DNA of 64,000 bases from Salegentibacter flavus (GTDB lineage: Bacteria; Bacteroidota; Bacteroidia; Flavobacteriales; Flavobacteriaceae), in the NCBI RefSeq assembly GCF_900115145.1, contig NZ_FOVL01000002.1, positions 1 through 64,000 on the forward strand, given 5' to 3'. Position 1 is the first letter of the stretch, and the number at the start of each line of letters is the position of its first letter. Both the position numbers and the translations under genes were made by a program. Below the pieces are notes generated by a model. The model had not been told where the DNA came from. It did not search any database and worked only from the letters and a program-made list of their open reading frames with translations. This document shows positions 28,992 to 38,352 of the stretch, one piece after another.

Positions 28992-29690
28992 ATGAAATTT
29001 CAAGTTCTTCTTATTTGTTGTATTGTTTTTCTGGCCATATTTAATATCTATGGGGTGATTTCCGAATCTCCTTATTTGGTTTTAGGCTCTGGGCTGTTAT
29101 TTTTTCTACCGCTCCTGGGATTTTATTTTAGAAAACTTAATGCAGCCAATTTGAACCTGGTTGCCTTTTGCTGCTTTGTCCTGGCCGGTATTTTTGCCGA
29201 TAGCCTGGAGGAAAGCTGGTATTATAAAACTGCCGGACTTATCTGTTTTATGTCGGCGTATATTTTTCTGGGTCGGGAGGCCTTGCATTATACCAGGAGA
29301 GAGCACGCCAGTAAATATATGCTTGGTTATTTTTTGCTGCTGGTGTTGGTAAATTCTTATTTACTTCTGGAGCACCTGTTACAGCTGGAGCCATACATAA
29401 ATAGCCAGGCGGAGTATTTACTTTATGTATTGTATTATTTGAACTTGCTGGTTTTCGGTGGAGTGGCCCTTATCTTTTACCTCAATTCCTATTCGCGGAA
29501 ATCGGTTTATTTTATCACCCTTGTTCTGGCTTTTATTTTCGCCGATGTCTTCAGGGATATGGGAGAGTTTTACCTGCGGGACACTTTAGTTGTGGTGCTG
29601 GGGAATCTGCTTAGGTTTGCTGCTATTCTCTTTGCCTTCCTGTTTTTTGTGACTCCCGAAAAAAAGCTTCGGCTTTTGCATATGATTTAA
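28992..29690 (+). CDS. Multi-pass membrane protein, YhhN-like at best
   Basis: A 232-residue protein with seven or eight hydrophobic helices and short loops. The arrangement resembles the YhhN/TMEM86 (lysoplasmalogenase) family, with acidic residues inside helices (FADSLEESWYY near 67-77 and FIFADVFRDMGEFYL near 182-196), but I see no decisive signature. It stands alone between the divergent nucleotidase pair and the DUF6913 gene. Treat as a conserved membrane protein of unknown function. Confidence 0.6.
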   Translation: MKFQVLLICCIVFLAIFNIYGVISESPYLVLGSGLLFFLPLLGFYFRKLNAANLNLVAFCCFVLAGIFADSLEESWYYKTAGLICFMSAYIFLGREALHYTRREHASKYMLGYFLLLVLVNSYLLLEHLLQLEPYINSQAEYLLYVLYYLNLLVFGGVALIFYLNSYSRKSVYFITLVLAFIFADVFRDMGEFYLRDTLVVVLGNLLRFAAILFAFLFFVTPEKKLRLLHMI

Positions 29691-29794
29691 ACTCTTTTCT
29701 GTATCTATTTTCACAAAAAAATTAAAGCTGTTAAAAATGTAATTTTCCTTATTCCGAAAGACTTTAAAAGCATTTCTCTGAGTTTTTAATTATT

Positions 29795-29802
29795 TACATT
29801 TG
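29795..29802 (+). promoter_or_regulatory. -7 box upstream of DUF6913 and dapA
   Basis: TACATTTG, a full match, 17 bases before the GTG at 29820. No TTG at the expected distance upstream. Its position supports a start at 29820 or 29823. Confidence 0.45.
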
Positions 29803-29819
29803 TCCGCCCAAAAAGAACT

Positions 29820-30320
29820 GTGTTGCTAAAAATTTATAAAATCTACCTGGCTAAGAAAAGACTTAAAGCTGTAGCTCCTGTAAAGGATGCTTCGAATACC
29901 ATCGAGGTAAAAAGTCTGGTTTTGCTCTATGATTCGCCAGATAAAGATTTGCTGAAAAGCCTGGAGAAACTAAAAAGGGAGTTGGGTATTTCTGAGGAAG
30001 ATTTTCACTGTGTTTTCTGCGGAAGCGGGGATAAGGCCAGGGAAGAATCAATAGGCTTTCAGCTAAAAGATATCGCTTATAATGGAAAGATTAAAAACCA
30101 GGCCCTAAAGGAGATTATTCAGTCTGGCCCCGATCTTGTGATAAGTTACACTGAAAAAAACAATCGGGAAGCTTTATTCCTGCGGGAAGTGATTTCCGCC
30201 CTGGTGAAAGCGGGGAGGTTTGAAGAAAAAGAGGTCAACCTTAGCATAAACGACGGGAATAAACCGGAAGTTTTTACAGATGAGTTGATCAAATATTTAA
30301 AAATTTTAAAAGGAGAATAA
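29820..30320 (+). CDS. DUF6913-like protein upstream of dapA
   Basis: A 166-residue soluble protein: a short basic helix (1-20), then an alpha/beta domain with VKSLVLLYDSPDKDLLKSLE near 30-49 and PDLVISYTEKNNREALFLRE near 104-123. It resembles the Bacteroidota family catalogued as DUF6913, which is commonly found directly before dapA; no function is established. It starts at GTG 29820 (or TTG 29823). dapA follows 6 bases later, so co-expression with lysine/diaminopimelate synthesis is likely. Confidence 0.7.
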   Translation: MLLKIYKIYLAKKRLKAVAPVKDASNTIEVKSLVLLYDSPDKDLLKSLEKLKRELGISEEDFHCVFCGSGDKAREESIGFQLKDIAYNGKIKNQALKEIIQSGPDLVISYTEKNNREALFLREVISALVKAGRFEEKEVNLSINDGNKPEVFTDELIKYLKILKGE

Positions 30321-30326
30321 ATAGAA

Positions 30327-31202
30327 ATGAAAGAATTTGTTGGTACCGGGGTAGCACTTATCACCCCGTTCAGGGAAGATTTTTCGGTTGATGTGGAAGC
30401 CCTGGAAAACCTGGTCGAAAATCAAATTGAAAACAATATAGATTACCTGGTTGTGCTTGGCACAACCGCAGAGAGTGCTTGCCTCACCAAAGAGGAAAAA
30501 GAACTTATAAAAGCTACGGTAGTAAAAAAGAATAATGGCCGTCTTCCCCTGGTCCTGGGAGCCGGAGGAAATAACACTACCGCCCTTGGTGAAGAACTAA
30601 AAACCGGAAAGCTTGATGGTTTTTCAGCTATATTATCGGTTTCTCCTTATTATAATAAACCGACTCAGGAAGGGATTTATCAGCATTTCAAGCTGATAGC
30701 AGAGGCCTCGCCTTTGCCTGTTATTTTATACAATGTTCCGGGCAGAACGGCATCTAATATATTGCCACAAACCGTAAATCGTATAGCCCGCGATCTTCCA
30801 AATGTGATAGGAATTAAAGAAGCAGCTGGCGATATCGTACAAGCTATGAACCTTATCTCGTTGGTTCCGGAAGATTTTCTGGTTATCTCGGGCGACGATA
30901 TGATCACCTTGCCAAAGGTCCTTGCCGGTGGAAAAGGAGTGATCTCGGTTATAGGTCAGGGCTTTCCGAAGGAGTTTTCAGAAATGGTTTCCCTTGGTCT
31001 TGCCGGAAAAGCAAAGGAAGCTTATAAATTGCATTATAAAATAGCGCCTTCAATAGATTTGATCTTTGCAGAAGGCAATCCCGGCGGAATCAAGGCCCTG
31101 CTTTATAAAAAGGAACTCTGCCAAAATGTATTGCGGCTTCCACTTGTAAAGGCTTCAGATACTTTGACACAGCAGATAAATGATTTTGTAGATAGCTTTT
31201 AA
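30327..31202 (+). CDS. dapA: 4-hydroxy-tetrahydrodipicolinate synthase
   Basis: A 291-residue class I aldolase condensing pyruvate with aspartate semialdehyde, the first step of diaminopimelate/lysine synthesis. Key residues are visible: T46-T47 in LGTTAES, Y135 in [10 protein letters not shown] and the Schiff-base lysine K164 in IGIKEAAGD. Normal length. It follows DUF6913 by 6 bases and ends in a clear terminator (31214-31246). dapF, acting later in the pathway, is at 12721 in another operon. Confidence 0.96.
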   Translation: MKEFVGTGVALITPFREDFSVDVEALENLVENQIENNIDYLVVLGTTAESACLTKEEKELIKATVVKKNNGRLPLVLGAGGNNTTALGEELKTGKLDGFSAILSVSPYYNKPTQEGIYQHFKLIAEASPLPVILYNVPGRTASNILPQTVNRIARDLPNVIGIKEAAGDIVQAMNLISLVPEDFLVISGDDMITLPKVLAGGKGVISVIGQGFPKEFSEMVSLGLAGKAKEAYKLHYKIAPSIDLIFAEGNPGGIKALLYKKELCQNVLRLPLVKASDTLTQQINDFVDSF

Positions 31203-31213
31203 TTATAACGTTT

Positions 31214-31246
31214 AACCCCCGCCCCTGAAGTGGGGGTTGTTTTTTA
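31214..31246 (+). terminator. Terminator of dapA
   Basis: aaccccc (31214-31220) pairs with gggggtt (31232-31238) and is followed by a T-rich tract, 12 bases past the dapA stop. Confidence 0.6.
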
Positions 31247-31356
31247 GACTTCATTCAACTTATTTCGGTTAGAGTTTTTACTGAAATTACAATAAAACTC
31301 CTGTTTTCGGGTTAATGCAGTGCGAGTGAAAGTTTTTTTATACTCAGGAAAAAATG

Positions 31357-31364
31357 TACTTTTG
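31357..31364 (+). promoter_or_regulatory. -7 box upstream of bamD
   Basis: TACTTTTG, a full TAnnTTTG match 19 bases before the ATG at 31384. An upstream in-frame ATG at 31354 lies before the predicted transcript start, which rules it out as the start codon if this promoter is used. Confidence 0.5.
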
Positions 31365-31383
31365 CCAGATGTTTTTACAAAGA

Positions 31384-32208
31384 ATGAAAAAAGCCTTTTT
31401 ATTAGTCAGTGTATTATTGTTAAGTGTTTCGTGTAGCGAGTATCAAAAACTCCTGAAAAGCGAAGACACCGGTGAGAAATATGCTACTGCCGAACAGCTT
31501 TATAACGAAGCCAAAGAAGAAGAAAGCAAACCAAAATTCAGGAAGGCCCTGCGTCTTTTTGAACAAATAGTGCCAGAGTACAGAGGTAAGCCGCAGGGGG
31601 AAAAATTAAGTTTCCTTTTTGCCGATACTTACTATCAGTTGGGGGATTATTACCTGTCTTCTTATCAGTTTGAGCGTTTTCAGCAGTCTTATCCCAATTC
31701 TGAAAAGCTGGAGGAGGCTGCTTTCAAGAAAGCTGCGAGTTTTTACGAGCTTTCGCCACGTTATGACCTGGATCAAACCGATACCCGTAAAGCCATTACC
31801 GAACTTCAGGCTTACCTTAATACTTTCCCTGACGGGGAATATGCGATCCGTGCCAATGAACTGGCCACCGAATTAAGAGTAAAACTGGAGAAAAAGGCCT
31901 TTGAAATTGCAAAACAATACCATACCACCGGCCTGGCCCGTGCAGGTAATTTCAGAGCTGCGATCACTTCCTTTGATAATTTTACGAAAGAATATCCCGG
32001 TTCTCCTTTTAGAGAAGAGGCTTTCTATTACAGGTTTGATGCGACTTACCAATTGGCCATAAACAGTTTTGCCAGCCTTATGGAAGAGCGTTTAAAAGAA
32101 GCAAAAACATATTACCAGGCATACGTGAAGCGATATCCGGAAGGGGAATACCTTTCCTCGATGAATGCTTCATTAGAAGATATTGAAACGAGGTTACAAA
32201 ATTTATAA
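31384..32208 (+). CDS. bamD: Outer membrane assembly lipoprotein BamD
   Basis: A 274-residue lipoprotein of the BAM complex, which inserts beta-barrel proteins into the outer membrane. The signal ends at the lipobox LLLSVSC (C17), followed by TPR-type helices: YNEAKEEESKPKFRKALRLF, YYQLGDYYLSSYQFERF and FKKAASFYELSPRYDLDQ. I use the ATG at 31384 because it gives a clean signal peptide and lies downstream of the promoter box. It heads a conserved run with rpoZ, coaBC, a DUF4835 gene and recN. Confidence 0.92.
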   Translation: MKKAFLLVSVLLLSVSCSEYQKLLKSEDTGEKYATAEQLYNEAKEEESKPKFRKALRLFEQIVPEYRGKPQGEKLSFLFADTYYQLGDYYLSSYQFERFQQSYPNSEKLEEAAFKKAASFYELSPRYDLDQTDTRKAITELQAYLNTFPDGEYAIRANELATELRVKLEKKAFEIAKQYHTTGLARAGNFRAAITSFDNFTKEYPGSPFREEAFYYRFDATYQLAINSFASLMEERLKEAKTYYQAYVKRYPEGEYLSSMNASLEDIETRLQNL

Positions 32209-32221
32209 TTAGCAAGAAAGA

Positions 32222-32554
32222 ATGATGGACATTAAGAAATCTGACGCCCCGGTGAACACTACCACTATCGATAAGAATCTGGTAGATGCACCCACCAATA
32301 ACATTTATGAAGCTATTTCTGTAGTAGCGAAACGCGCTAACCAGATCAATGCTGAGATTAAAAAGGAATTGCTTGAGAAGCTGGACGAATTTGCCACTTA
32401 CAACGATAGCCTTGACGAGATCTTTGAGAATAAAGAGCAGATAGAGGTTTCTAAGTATTATGAAAAACTTCCCAAGCCGCATTCTTTAGCGATCCAGGAA
32501 TGGTTGGATGACAAGATATACTACCGCAACACCAAAGATTCTGAAGAAGCATAA
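32222..32554 (+). CDS. rpoZ: RNA polymerase omega subunit (Bacteroidota type)
   Basis: A 110-residue protein. The stretch NNIYEAISVVAKRANQINAE near 26-45 matches omega, which wraps the beta' C-terminus and aids polymerase assembly. The Bacteroidota form is divergent and has a longer acidic C-terminus. Two adjacent ATG codons (32222, 32225) could start it. Its place 13 bases after bamD and 9 before coaBC is conserved in Bacteroidota, and rpoZ-coaBC adjacency is widespread in bacteria. Confidence 0.85.
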   Translation: MMDIKKSDAPVNTTTIDKNLVDAPTNNIYEAISVVAKRANQINAEIKKELLEKLDEFATYNDSLDEIFENKEQIEVSKYYEKLPKPHSLAIQEWLDDKIYYRNTKDSEEA

Positions 32555-32563
32555 TCTGGTATT

Positions 32564-33772
32564 ATGTCGGTACTAAAAGGTAAAAACGTACTCTTAGGCG
32601 TTACCGGTGGTATCGCTGCCTATAAAACTGCCTTTTTAGTAAGACTTCTTATTAAAGCCGGTGCCCACGTAAAAGTGGTGATGACGCCCGCTGCTAAAGA
32701 ATTTGTTACTCCGTTAACACTTTCCACATTATCAAAGAATGAGGTATTTTCATCTTTCACCAATGAGGAAGATGAAAATGCTGTTTGGAACAATCACGTA
32801 GAACTCGGCCTCTGGGCCGATTTTATGATTGTAGCCCCAGCCTCTGCCAATACTTTGGCTAAAATGGCTTCAGGAACAGCCGATAATTTATTGCTTGCTG
32901 TTTACCTCTCAGCAAAATGCCCGGTGTTTTTTGCGCCGGCTATGGACCTGGATATGTACCGGCATCCGTCTACTTCAAACAGCTTTGATCAACTTAAGGA
33001 ATACGGGAATATTATGATCCCGGCAGGAACCGGGGAACTCGCCAGCGGACTCCACGGAGAAGGCCGGATGGCAGAACCCGAAGATATCATGCAATTCCTG
33101 GAGGAACATTTTTCAGCACAACTTCCTTTGAGGGATAAAACCGTTTTAATTACCGCCGGGCCAACTTATGAGGCTATAGACCCCGTTCGTTTTATCGGAA
33201 ACCATTCCAGCGGAAAAATGGGCTTTGCTTTGGCGGAAACAGCTGCCGCTTTGGGAGCGAATGTTATCCTGGTTTCCGGCCCCACACATTTGGAGATCAG
33301 TGAGCCCAATCTGAACCTCATCAGGGTGGTGAGCAATGAAGAAATGTATGCTGAGGTAAATAAATACTTTGCTGAAGCAGATGTGGTGATCGCCGCTGCT
33401 GCGGTTTCCGATTACAAGCCAAAACAGGTCTCTTCGCAAAAGATCAAGAAAAACGACAACAATCTTACTTTAGAGCTGGAAAAAACCCGTGATATTCTTG
33501 CCACCCTGGGAGAGAATAAAACAAAACAGCTTCTTGTAGGTTTCGCCCTGGAAACCAATGATGAGCTTGAAAATGCCCGCGGAAAACTGAAGCGGAAACA
33601 CCTCGATTTCATAGTTTTAAATTCGCTTCAGGACAAAGGAGCCGGCTTTCAGAAAGACACCAATAAGATCACTATCGTCTATCCCGATTCGGTTAAGGAA
33701 TTTGATCTGAAACCAAAATCGGAAGTAGCGAAGGATATTTTAAATGAAATCGTAACTTTGATACATGCGTAA
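32564..33772 (+). CDS. coaBC: Phosphopantothenoylcysteine synthetase/decarboxylase
   Basis: A 402-residue bifunctional flavoenzyme making 4'-phosphopantetheine for coenzyme A. The CoaC half (1-185) opens with VLLGVTGGIAAYKTAFLVRL and carries VAPASANTLAKMASGTADNL; the CoaB half (190-400) has LITAGPTYEAIDPVRFIGNH, SGKMGFALAETAAALGANV and AAAVSDYKPKQVS. Normal length. It overlaps the DUF4835 gene by 8 bases. Confidence 0.96.
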   Translation: MSVLKGKNVLLGVTGGIAAYKTAFLVRLLIKAGAHVKVVMTPAAKEFVTPLTLSTLSKNEVFSSFTNEEDENAVWNNHVELGLWADFMIVAPASANTLAKMASGTADNLLLAVYLSAKCPVFFAPAMDLDMYRHPSTSNSFDQLKEYGNIMIPAGTGELASGLHGEGRMAEPEDIMQFLEEHFSAQLPLRDKTVLITAGPTYEAIDPVRFIGNHSSGKMGFALAETAAALGANVILVSGPTHLEISEPNLNLIRVVSNEEMYAEVNKYFAEADVVIAAAAVSDYKPKQVSSQKIKKNDNNLTLELEKTRDILATLGENKTKQLLVGFALETNDELENARGKLKRKHLDFIVLNSLQDKGAGFQKDTNKITIVYPDSVKEFDLKPKSEVAKDILNEIVTLIHA

Positions 33773-34652
33773 CTTTCTCCTGATTATTTTGATGTTTGCC
33801 GGCCTTAGTCAAATGAAGGCTCAGGAACTCAATTGTCAGGTGGTTTTGAATACCGAACAAACCGGCCAAAGCAACCTTTCAGTTTTTCGTACCCTGGAAC
33901 GCGCCCTTACCGAATTCGTAAACCAAACCAGCTGGACCGACAAGGAATTTTTGCCCCACGAGCGCATAAATTGTAGTATGTTCATAACCCTGAACAGCTT
34001 TGAAGGTGAATCTTTCTCCGGTACCATCCAGGTGCAGTCTTCACGACCCGTTTACGGAACTACCATGGTAAGCCCGGTTTTAAATTTTAATGACGATCAA
34101 TTTGGTTTTAGCTACCGCGAATACCAACCCTTAAATTACAGCCAGAATTCTTATAGTTCCAATCTCGTTTCAGTGTTGAGTTTCTATGTATATACAATCT
34201 TAGGCCTGGATGCTGACACTTTTTCTCCTGAAGGAGGAACCCAATATTACCAGGAGGCCAATAGGATTGTGACAACCGCGCAGCAGGGTGGAAGCCAGGG
34301 CTGGAGTGGTGCCGATGGAAACAATTCCCGCTACCGCCTGAATACCGATCTTCTTTCAAATACCTTTGCCGAATACCGTACGGCACTATACGAATATCAC
34401 CGCCTTGGCCTGGATGAAATGCACCGCGACCAGGAAAAAGGTAAAATGGCCATCGCTGATGCTTTGGAAAAACTGGAAACCATGAATCGTCGACGTGCAA
34501 ATTCGCTCCTGCTACGTACCTTTTTTGATTCCAAAGCCGATGAGATCTCACAAATATTCAGTGGAGGTCCTGCTATAAACCGGCCCGGTTTAACAGAAAC
34601 CTTAACCAATATCGCCCCGCGTTATTCCCGTAACTGGCGAAACCTGCAATAA
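33765..34652 (+). CDS. DUF4835 protein (type IX secretion PorD-like)
   Basis: A 295-residue exported protein: signal peptide (1-19, ending QMKAQ), then the DUF4835 fold, with ELNCQVVLNTEQTGQSNLSV, INCSMFITLNSFEGESFSGT and FYVYTILGLDADTFSPEGG. The family is restricted to Bacteroidota and, as I recall, has been linked to type IX secretion under the name PorD; this link is from memory and only moderately certain. The presence of a T9SS-sorted protein at 42506-45856 shows such a system exists. It lies between coaBC and recN, a conserved position. Confidence 0.8.
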   Translation: MRNFLLIILMFAGLSQMKAQELNCQVVLNTEQTGQSNLSVFRTLERALTEFVNQTSWTDKEFLPHERINCSMFITLNSFEGESFSGTIQVQSSRPVYGTTMVSPVLNFNDDQFGFSYREYQPLNYSQNSYSSNLVSVLSFYVYTILGLDADTFSPEGGTQYYQEANRIVTTAQQGGSQGWSGADGNNSRYRLNTDLLSNTFAEYRTALYEYHRLGLDEMHRDQEKGKMAIADALEKLETMNRRRANSLLLRTFFDSKADEISQIFSGGPAINRPGLTETLTNIAPRYSRNWRNLQ

Positions 34653-34664
34653 TTATTTTCCCGG

Positions 34665-34695
34665 TTGATTGGGAAAGATTTCTCCCGTATATTTA
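34665..34695 (+). promoter_or_regulatory. Putative recN promoter
   Basis: TTG at 34665-34667, a 20-base spacer and TATATTTA at 34688-34695 (last base off consensus). It places the transcript start near 34701 and supports the TTG start codon at 34713. Confidence 0.4.
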
Positions 34696-34712
34696 GCACA
34701 AATTCTAACAAC

Positions 34713-36365
34713 TTGCTTACTGCACTATCTATAAAAAATTACGCCCTCATTGAAGATATAAATATCAAACTTCAGGAAGGCTTTACCATAATTACCGGAG
34801 AAACCGGTGCCGGAAAATCGATAATGCTTGGGGCCCTTGGCCTCCTGCTTGGCGACCGCGCCGATTATAGTTCCATTCGAGACACCGCTAAAAAGTGTGT
34901 TATTGAAGGGGCTTTTAATATTGGGAATTACAATTTGAAAGACTTCTTTCTGAAAGAAGATCTGGACTTTGAAACTCAAACCATAATCCGCCGGGAGATT
35001 TTGCCTTCAGGGAAATCACGGGCTTTTGTAAACGACACGCCGGTGAAGCTTTCTTCCCTGAATAAACTGGGTGGATTTCTTATTGATGTTCACAGTCAGC
35101 ATGAAACCCTTAGCCTTGGGAATAATGAGTATCAGTTTCAGGTGATAGATACCATTGCCGGGAATGAAGCCTTATTGCTGGATTATCGCAATCGCTTCAG
35201 GGAATTCAAGAAACTGAACCGCAGGCTGGAAGAACTCAAAGAGGAACAGGCCCAGGCAGCCCGGGAGTATGATTATAATCTTTTCCTACTGAATGAACTT
35301 GAAGAAGCCAACCTCAAACCGGGAATGCTGGAAGAGCTGGAAAGCCGCTATGAAGAGTTGAACAATGTAGAAGAACTTACCGAAAAACTGGGTTCCGCAG
35401 TAGAGCTAATCGGCAGGGAAGACATTGGAAGTTTGGACACCCTAAAAGAGGTGCGGGCAGGATTATCTAAAATTGCAGGTTTTTCAGCGACCTATGAAAG
35501 TTTGAACGAGCGTGTGGAAAGCATTATCATTGAGCTCGATGATATCTCCCAGGAACTTTCAGATGCATTGGAGAGAGTTGAAGCCAACCCTGAAGAGCTG
35601 GAAGCAACAAACCAGAAACTTCAGCTTATTTATAACCTTCAGAAGAAACATTCCGCAGAGAATATTGAAGAATTACTGGAAATAAAAGGTCAGCTTCAGG
35701 AAAAAGTATCCGTGAGTGAAAATGCCGAAGCCTCCCTGCTGGAAGCTGAAAAAGCTATTTCAAAAGCTAAGAATGGCCTCGTTGCGGTTTCAGCAAAGAT
35801 TCACCAGAATCGTAAAAAGATCATTCCGGTATTTGTCAAACAAACCGAAGAGATCCTTACTGGTTTGGGGATGCCAAATGCCCGCCTTAAGATCGAATTG
35901 AAACCGCAAGAGGAACTACTTTCGAACGGACAGGACCAATTATTCTGGTATCTCGCGGCCAATAAAGGCGGAGACTTCAAGGAGATGAAAAAAGCAGCTT
36001 CGGGCGGGGAATTATCGCGTATTATGCTGGCGGTGAAGAGTATTCTGGCCGCGCAAAGTAGTTTACCTACCATTATTTTTGATGAAATAGATACCGGGGT
36101 TTCCGGGGATATTGCGCAGAAAATGGGCGAGATCCTGAAGCGAATGGGAGAATCTATGCAGGTGATCGCGATCACTCACCTTCCGCAGATAGCCGGAAAA
36201 GGGAACAGTCACTTCAAGATATTCAAAGAGGACTCGGCACAAATAACAACCACCAAGATCTCTGAACTGGAGCAGAATGAGCGGATTGAGGAACTGGCGA
36301 TGATGCTTGGCGGAAATAATATTAGTGAATCGGCAATGGCGCATGCCAGAGCTTTGTTGAATTAG
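34713..36365 (+). CDS. recN: DNA repair protein RecN
   Basis: A 550-residue SMC-like ATPase for double-strand-break repair. Walker A is TGETGAGKSIMLGALGLLLG at about 31-50, a long coiled coil covers about 150-350, the signature ASGGELSRIMLAVKSIL lies near 430, and Walker B is PTIIFDEIDTGVSGDIAQKMG near 453. I start at TTG 34713 (LTALSIKNYALIEDI), which matches the conserved N-terminus; the in-frame TTG at 34665 lies inside the presumed -33 box. It ends the bamD-to-recN run. Confidence 0.94.
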   Translation: MLTALSIKNYALIEDINIKLQEGFTIITGETGAGKSIMLGALGLLLGDRADYSSIRDTAKKCVIEGAFNIGNYNLKDFFLKEDLDFETQTIIRREILPSGKSRAFVNDTPVKLSSLNKLGGFLIDVHSQHETLSLGNNEYQFQVIDTIAGNEALLLDYRNRFREFKKLNRRLEELKEEQAQAAREYDYNLFLLNELEEANLKPGMLEELESRYEELNNVEELTEKLGSAVELIGREDIGSLDTLKEVRAGLSKIAGFSATYESLNERVESIIIELDDISQELSDALERVEANPEELEATNQKLQLIYNLQKKHSAENIEELLEIKGQLQEKVSVSENAEASLLEAEKAISKAKNGLVAVSAKIHQNRKKIIPVFVKQTEEILTGLGMPNARLKIELKPQEELLSNGQDQLFWYLAANKGGDFKEMKKAASGGELSRIMLAVKSILAAQSSLPTIIFDEIDTGVSGDIAQKMGEILKRMGESMQVIAITHLPQIAGKGNSHFKIFKEDSAQITTTKISELEQNERIEELAMMLGGNNISESAMAHARALLN

Positions 36366-36377
36366 AAAACTAACCGG

Positions 36378-36409
36378 TTGAGCCTCTGAAGGGAATTTTA
36401 CTATCTTTA
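36378..36409 (+). promoter_or_regulatory. Putative fabI promoter
   Basis: TTG (36378-36380), a 21-base spacer and TATCTTTA (36402-36409), one base off the -7 consensus, about 30 bases before the start codon. An inverted pair gttgagcc / ggctcaac flanks the -7 box. Confidence 0.4.
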
Positions 36410-36439
36410 CCGGCTCAACAATCTATAAAAACCAATACC

Positions 36440-37261
36440 ATGTCATACAACCTGCTAAAAGGTAAAAGAGGAATTATTTTCGGGGCTTTAGATGAAAATT
36501 CTATCGCCTGGAAAACAGCTGAACGGGTAAACGAAGAAGGCGGAAAATTTGTGCTAACCAATGCACCTATCGCAATGCGAATGGGAAACATTCAGCAACT
36601 CGCCGAAAAAACCGGTTCCGAGATTATTCCTGCCGATGCCACTAAAGTAGAAGATATTGAAAACCTTGTGGAAAAAGCGATGGAGGTCCTTGGCGGAAAA
36701 CTCGATTTTGTTTTGCACTCCATCGGGATGTCGGTGAATGTGAGAAAAGGAAATCACTATACCGATATGAATTACGATTTCACCACTAAGGGCTGGGATG
36801 TTTCGGCGGTATCTTTTCACAAAACGATGCAGGTTTTATACAAAAAAGAAGCGATGAACGAGTGGGGAAGCATTGTAGCCCTCAGCTATATGGCGGCACA
36901 GCGTGTATTCCCCGATTATAACGATATGGCCGATAACAAGGCGTACCTGGAATCTATAGCCCGTAGTTTCGGGTATTTCTTCGGAAAAGATAAAAAGGTA
37001 AGGGTGAACACTATTTCACAATCTCCAACACCAACCACTGCCGGTACCGGGGTTAAAGGTTTTGATGGCTTTATCGCCTATGCCGATAAAATGTCGCCGT
37101 TGGGTAATGCCACAGCTCTGGAATGCGCCGATTATACCCTCACGCTTTTCTCTGACCTTACCAAAAAAGTAACCCTTCAGAATCTATATCACGATGGCGG
37201 TTTCTCCAATATGGGAGTTAGCCAGGAGGTGATGGATACTTTTATGAAAGACCAGGAATAA
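36440..37261 (+). CDS. fabI: Enoyl-[acyl-carrier-protein] reductase (NADH)
   Basis: A 273-residue short-chain dehydrogenase of the FabI type, the last step of fatty-acid elongation. The N-terminal GIIFGALDENSIAWKTAE is the FabI-type nucleotide motif, and Y160 and K167 are spaced Y-x6-K as in FabI rather than Y-x3-K of ordinary SDRs. TISQSPTPTTAGTGVKGFDG near 197-216 is the substrate loop. Single gene with its own promoter and a long hairpin terminator. Confidence 0.92.
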   Translation: MSYNLLKGKRGIIFGALDENSIAWKTAERVNEEGGKFVLTNAPIAMRMGNIQQLAEKTGSEIIPADATKVEDIENLVEKAMEVLGGKLDFVLHSIGMSVNVRKGNHYTDMNYDFTTKGWDVSAVSFHKTMQVLYKKEAMNEWGSIVALSYMAAQRVFPDYNDMADNKAYLESIARSFGYFFGKDKKVRVNTISQSPTPTTAGTGVKGFDGFIAYADKMSPLGNATALECADYTLTLFSDLTKKVTLQNLYHDGGFSNMGVSQEVMDTFMKDQE

Positions 37262-37275
37262 CATTCCTACATAAT

Positions 37276-37330
37276 AAAGGGCTGTGAGGAAAAAATGCAA
37301 CATTGTTTTTTCCGGCAGCCCTTTTCTTTT
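37276..37330 (+). terminator. Long hairpin terminator of fabI
   Basis: Outer stem aaagggctg (37276-37284) / cagcccttt (37316-37324), inner stem ggaaaaaa / ttttttcc, then a T-rich tail. It lies 15 bases past the fabI stop. Confidence 0.65.
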
Positions 37331-37344
37331 AATACCTTTATAAG

Positions 37345-38352
37345 ATGAAATTGGAATATTCGTTTATCATTCCGGTCTACAATCGTCCCGATGAGATCAG
37401 GGAGCTGCTGCAAAGTATGCTGGCTCTCGATTTTGAAAGACCTTTTGAAATTGTGATAGTAGAAGACGGTTCCTCCAGGTCTTCTGAAGAGGTAATAGGC
37501 CAATTTCAGCAACAACTCAATATAAGCTATTATTATAAGAAAAATACCGGGCCCGGCGATTCCCGGAACTTCGGGATGCGTTATGCTAAAGGGGATTATT
37601 TTATAATCCTGGATTCTGATGTTTTGCTCCCTCACGATTACCTGAAATGTATAGACCGTTTTCTTACCCATACTTACTGCGATTGTTTTGGTGGGCCCGA
37701 TGCGGCCCATCCTACTTTTAGCGATACCCAGAAAGCTATCGACTATGCGATGACCTCTTTTTTGACCACCGGAGGCATACGCGGTAAGAAATCGTCTGTA
37801 AATAAATTTGAACCCCGCAGTTTTAATATGGGGATTTCCCGAAAAGCATTTGAAGCAACAGGAGGTTTCGGGCTTATCCATCCCGGTGAAGATCCCGATC
37901 TTTCCCTTAGACTTCAAAAAGAAGGTTATAAAACCTGCCTTATCCCTGATGCGAAAGTTTTTCACAAGCGCCGCATCGACTGGAATAAATTTTATCACCA
38001 GGTTGAAAAATTCGGGATGGTACGTCCAATCCTTAACTCCTGGCATCCCGGCTCGGGTAAGATCACTTATTGGTTTCCTACTCTCTTTACTGCCGGGTTT
38101 ATTTTATCAATTCTGCTGCTAAGCACGGGCCTGTGGTGGTTTTTTGGTCTGTATCTTATTTATTTTCTGCTGGTATTTCTGGATTCGGCTATTAAGAATA
38201 AAAGTATTAATATTGGTTTATGCTCTGTCTATGCTGTCTTAGTACAGTTTGTCGGTTATGGATATGGTTTTTTTAAATCTGTATGGCAGCTCAAGATCTT
38301 GAAAAAGAATCCCGAAATTGCATTTCCACAACTATTCTTCAAACATGCGTGA
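37345..38352 (+). CDS. Family 2 glycosyltransferase with membrane tail
   Basis: A 335-residue GT-A enzyme. The opening YSFIIPVYNRPDEIRELLQ at 5-23 and IVIVEDGSS are the nucleotide-sugar site, DSDVLLPHDY near 92-101 the metal-binding DxD region, and the base/acceptor segment GGFGLIHPGEDPDLSLRLQ follows near 173. C-terminal hydrophobic helices (about 245-300) suggest membrane attachment. It transfers a sugar to a lipid or polysaccharide acceptor that cannot be named. It overlaps the YbbR gene by 8 bases and is co-oriented with coaE. Confidence 0.88.
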   Translation: MKLEYSFIIPVYNRPDEIRELLQSMLALDFERPFEIVIVEDGSSRSSEEVIGQFQQQLNISYYYKKNTGPGDSRNFGMRYAKGDYFIILDSDVLLPHDYLKCIDRFLTHTYCDCFGGPDAAHPTFSDTQKAIDYAMTSFLTTGGIRGKKSSVNKFEPRSFNMGISRKAFEATGGFGLIHPGEDPDLSLRLQKEGYKTCLIPDAKVFHKRRIDWNKFYHQVEKFGMVRPILNSWHPGSGKITYWFPTLFTAGFILSILLLSTGLWWFFGLYLIYFLLVFLDSAIKNKSINIGLCSVYAVLVQFVGYGYGFFKSVWQLKILKKNPEIAFPQLFFKHA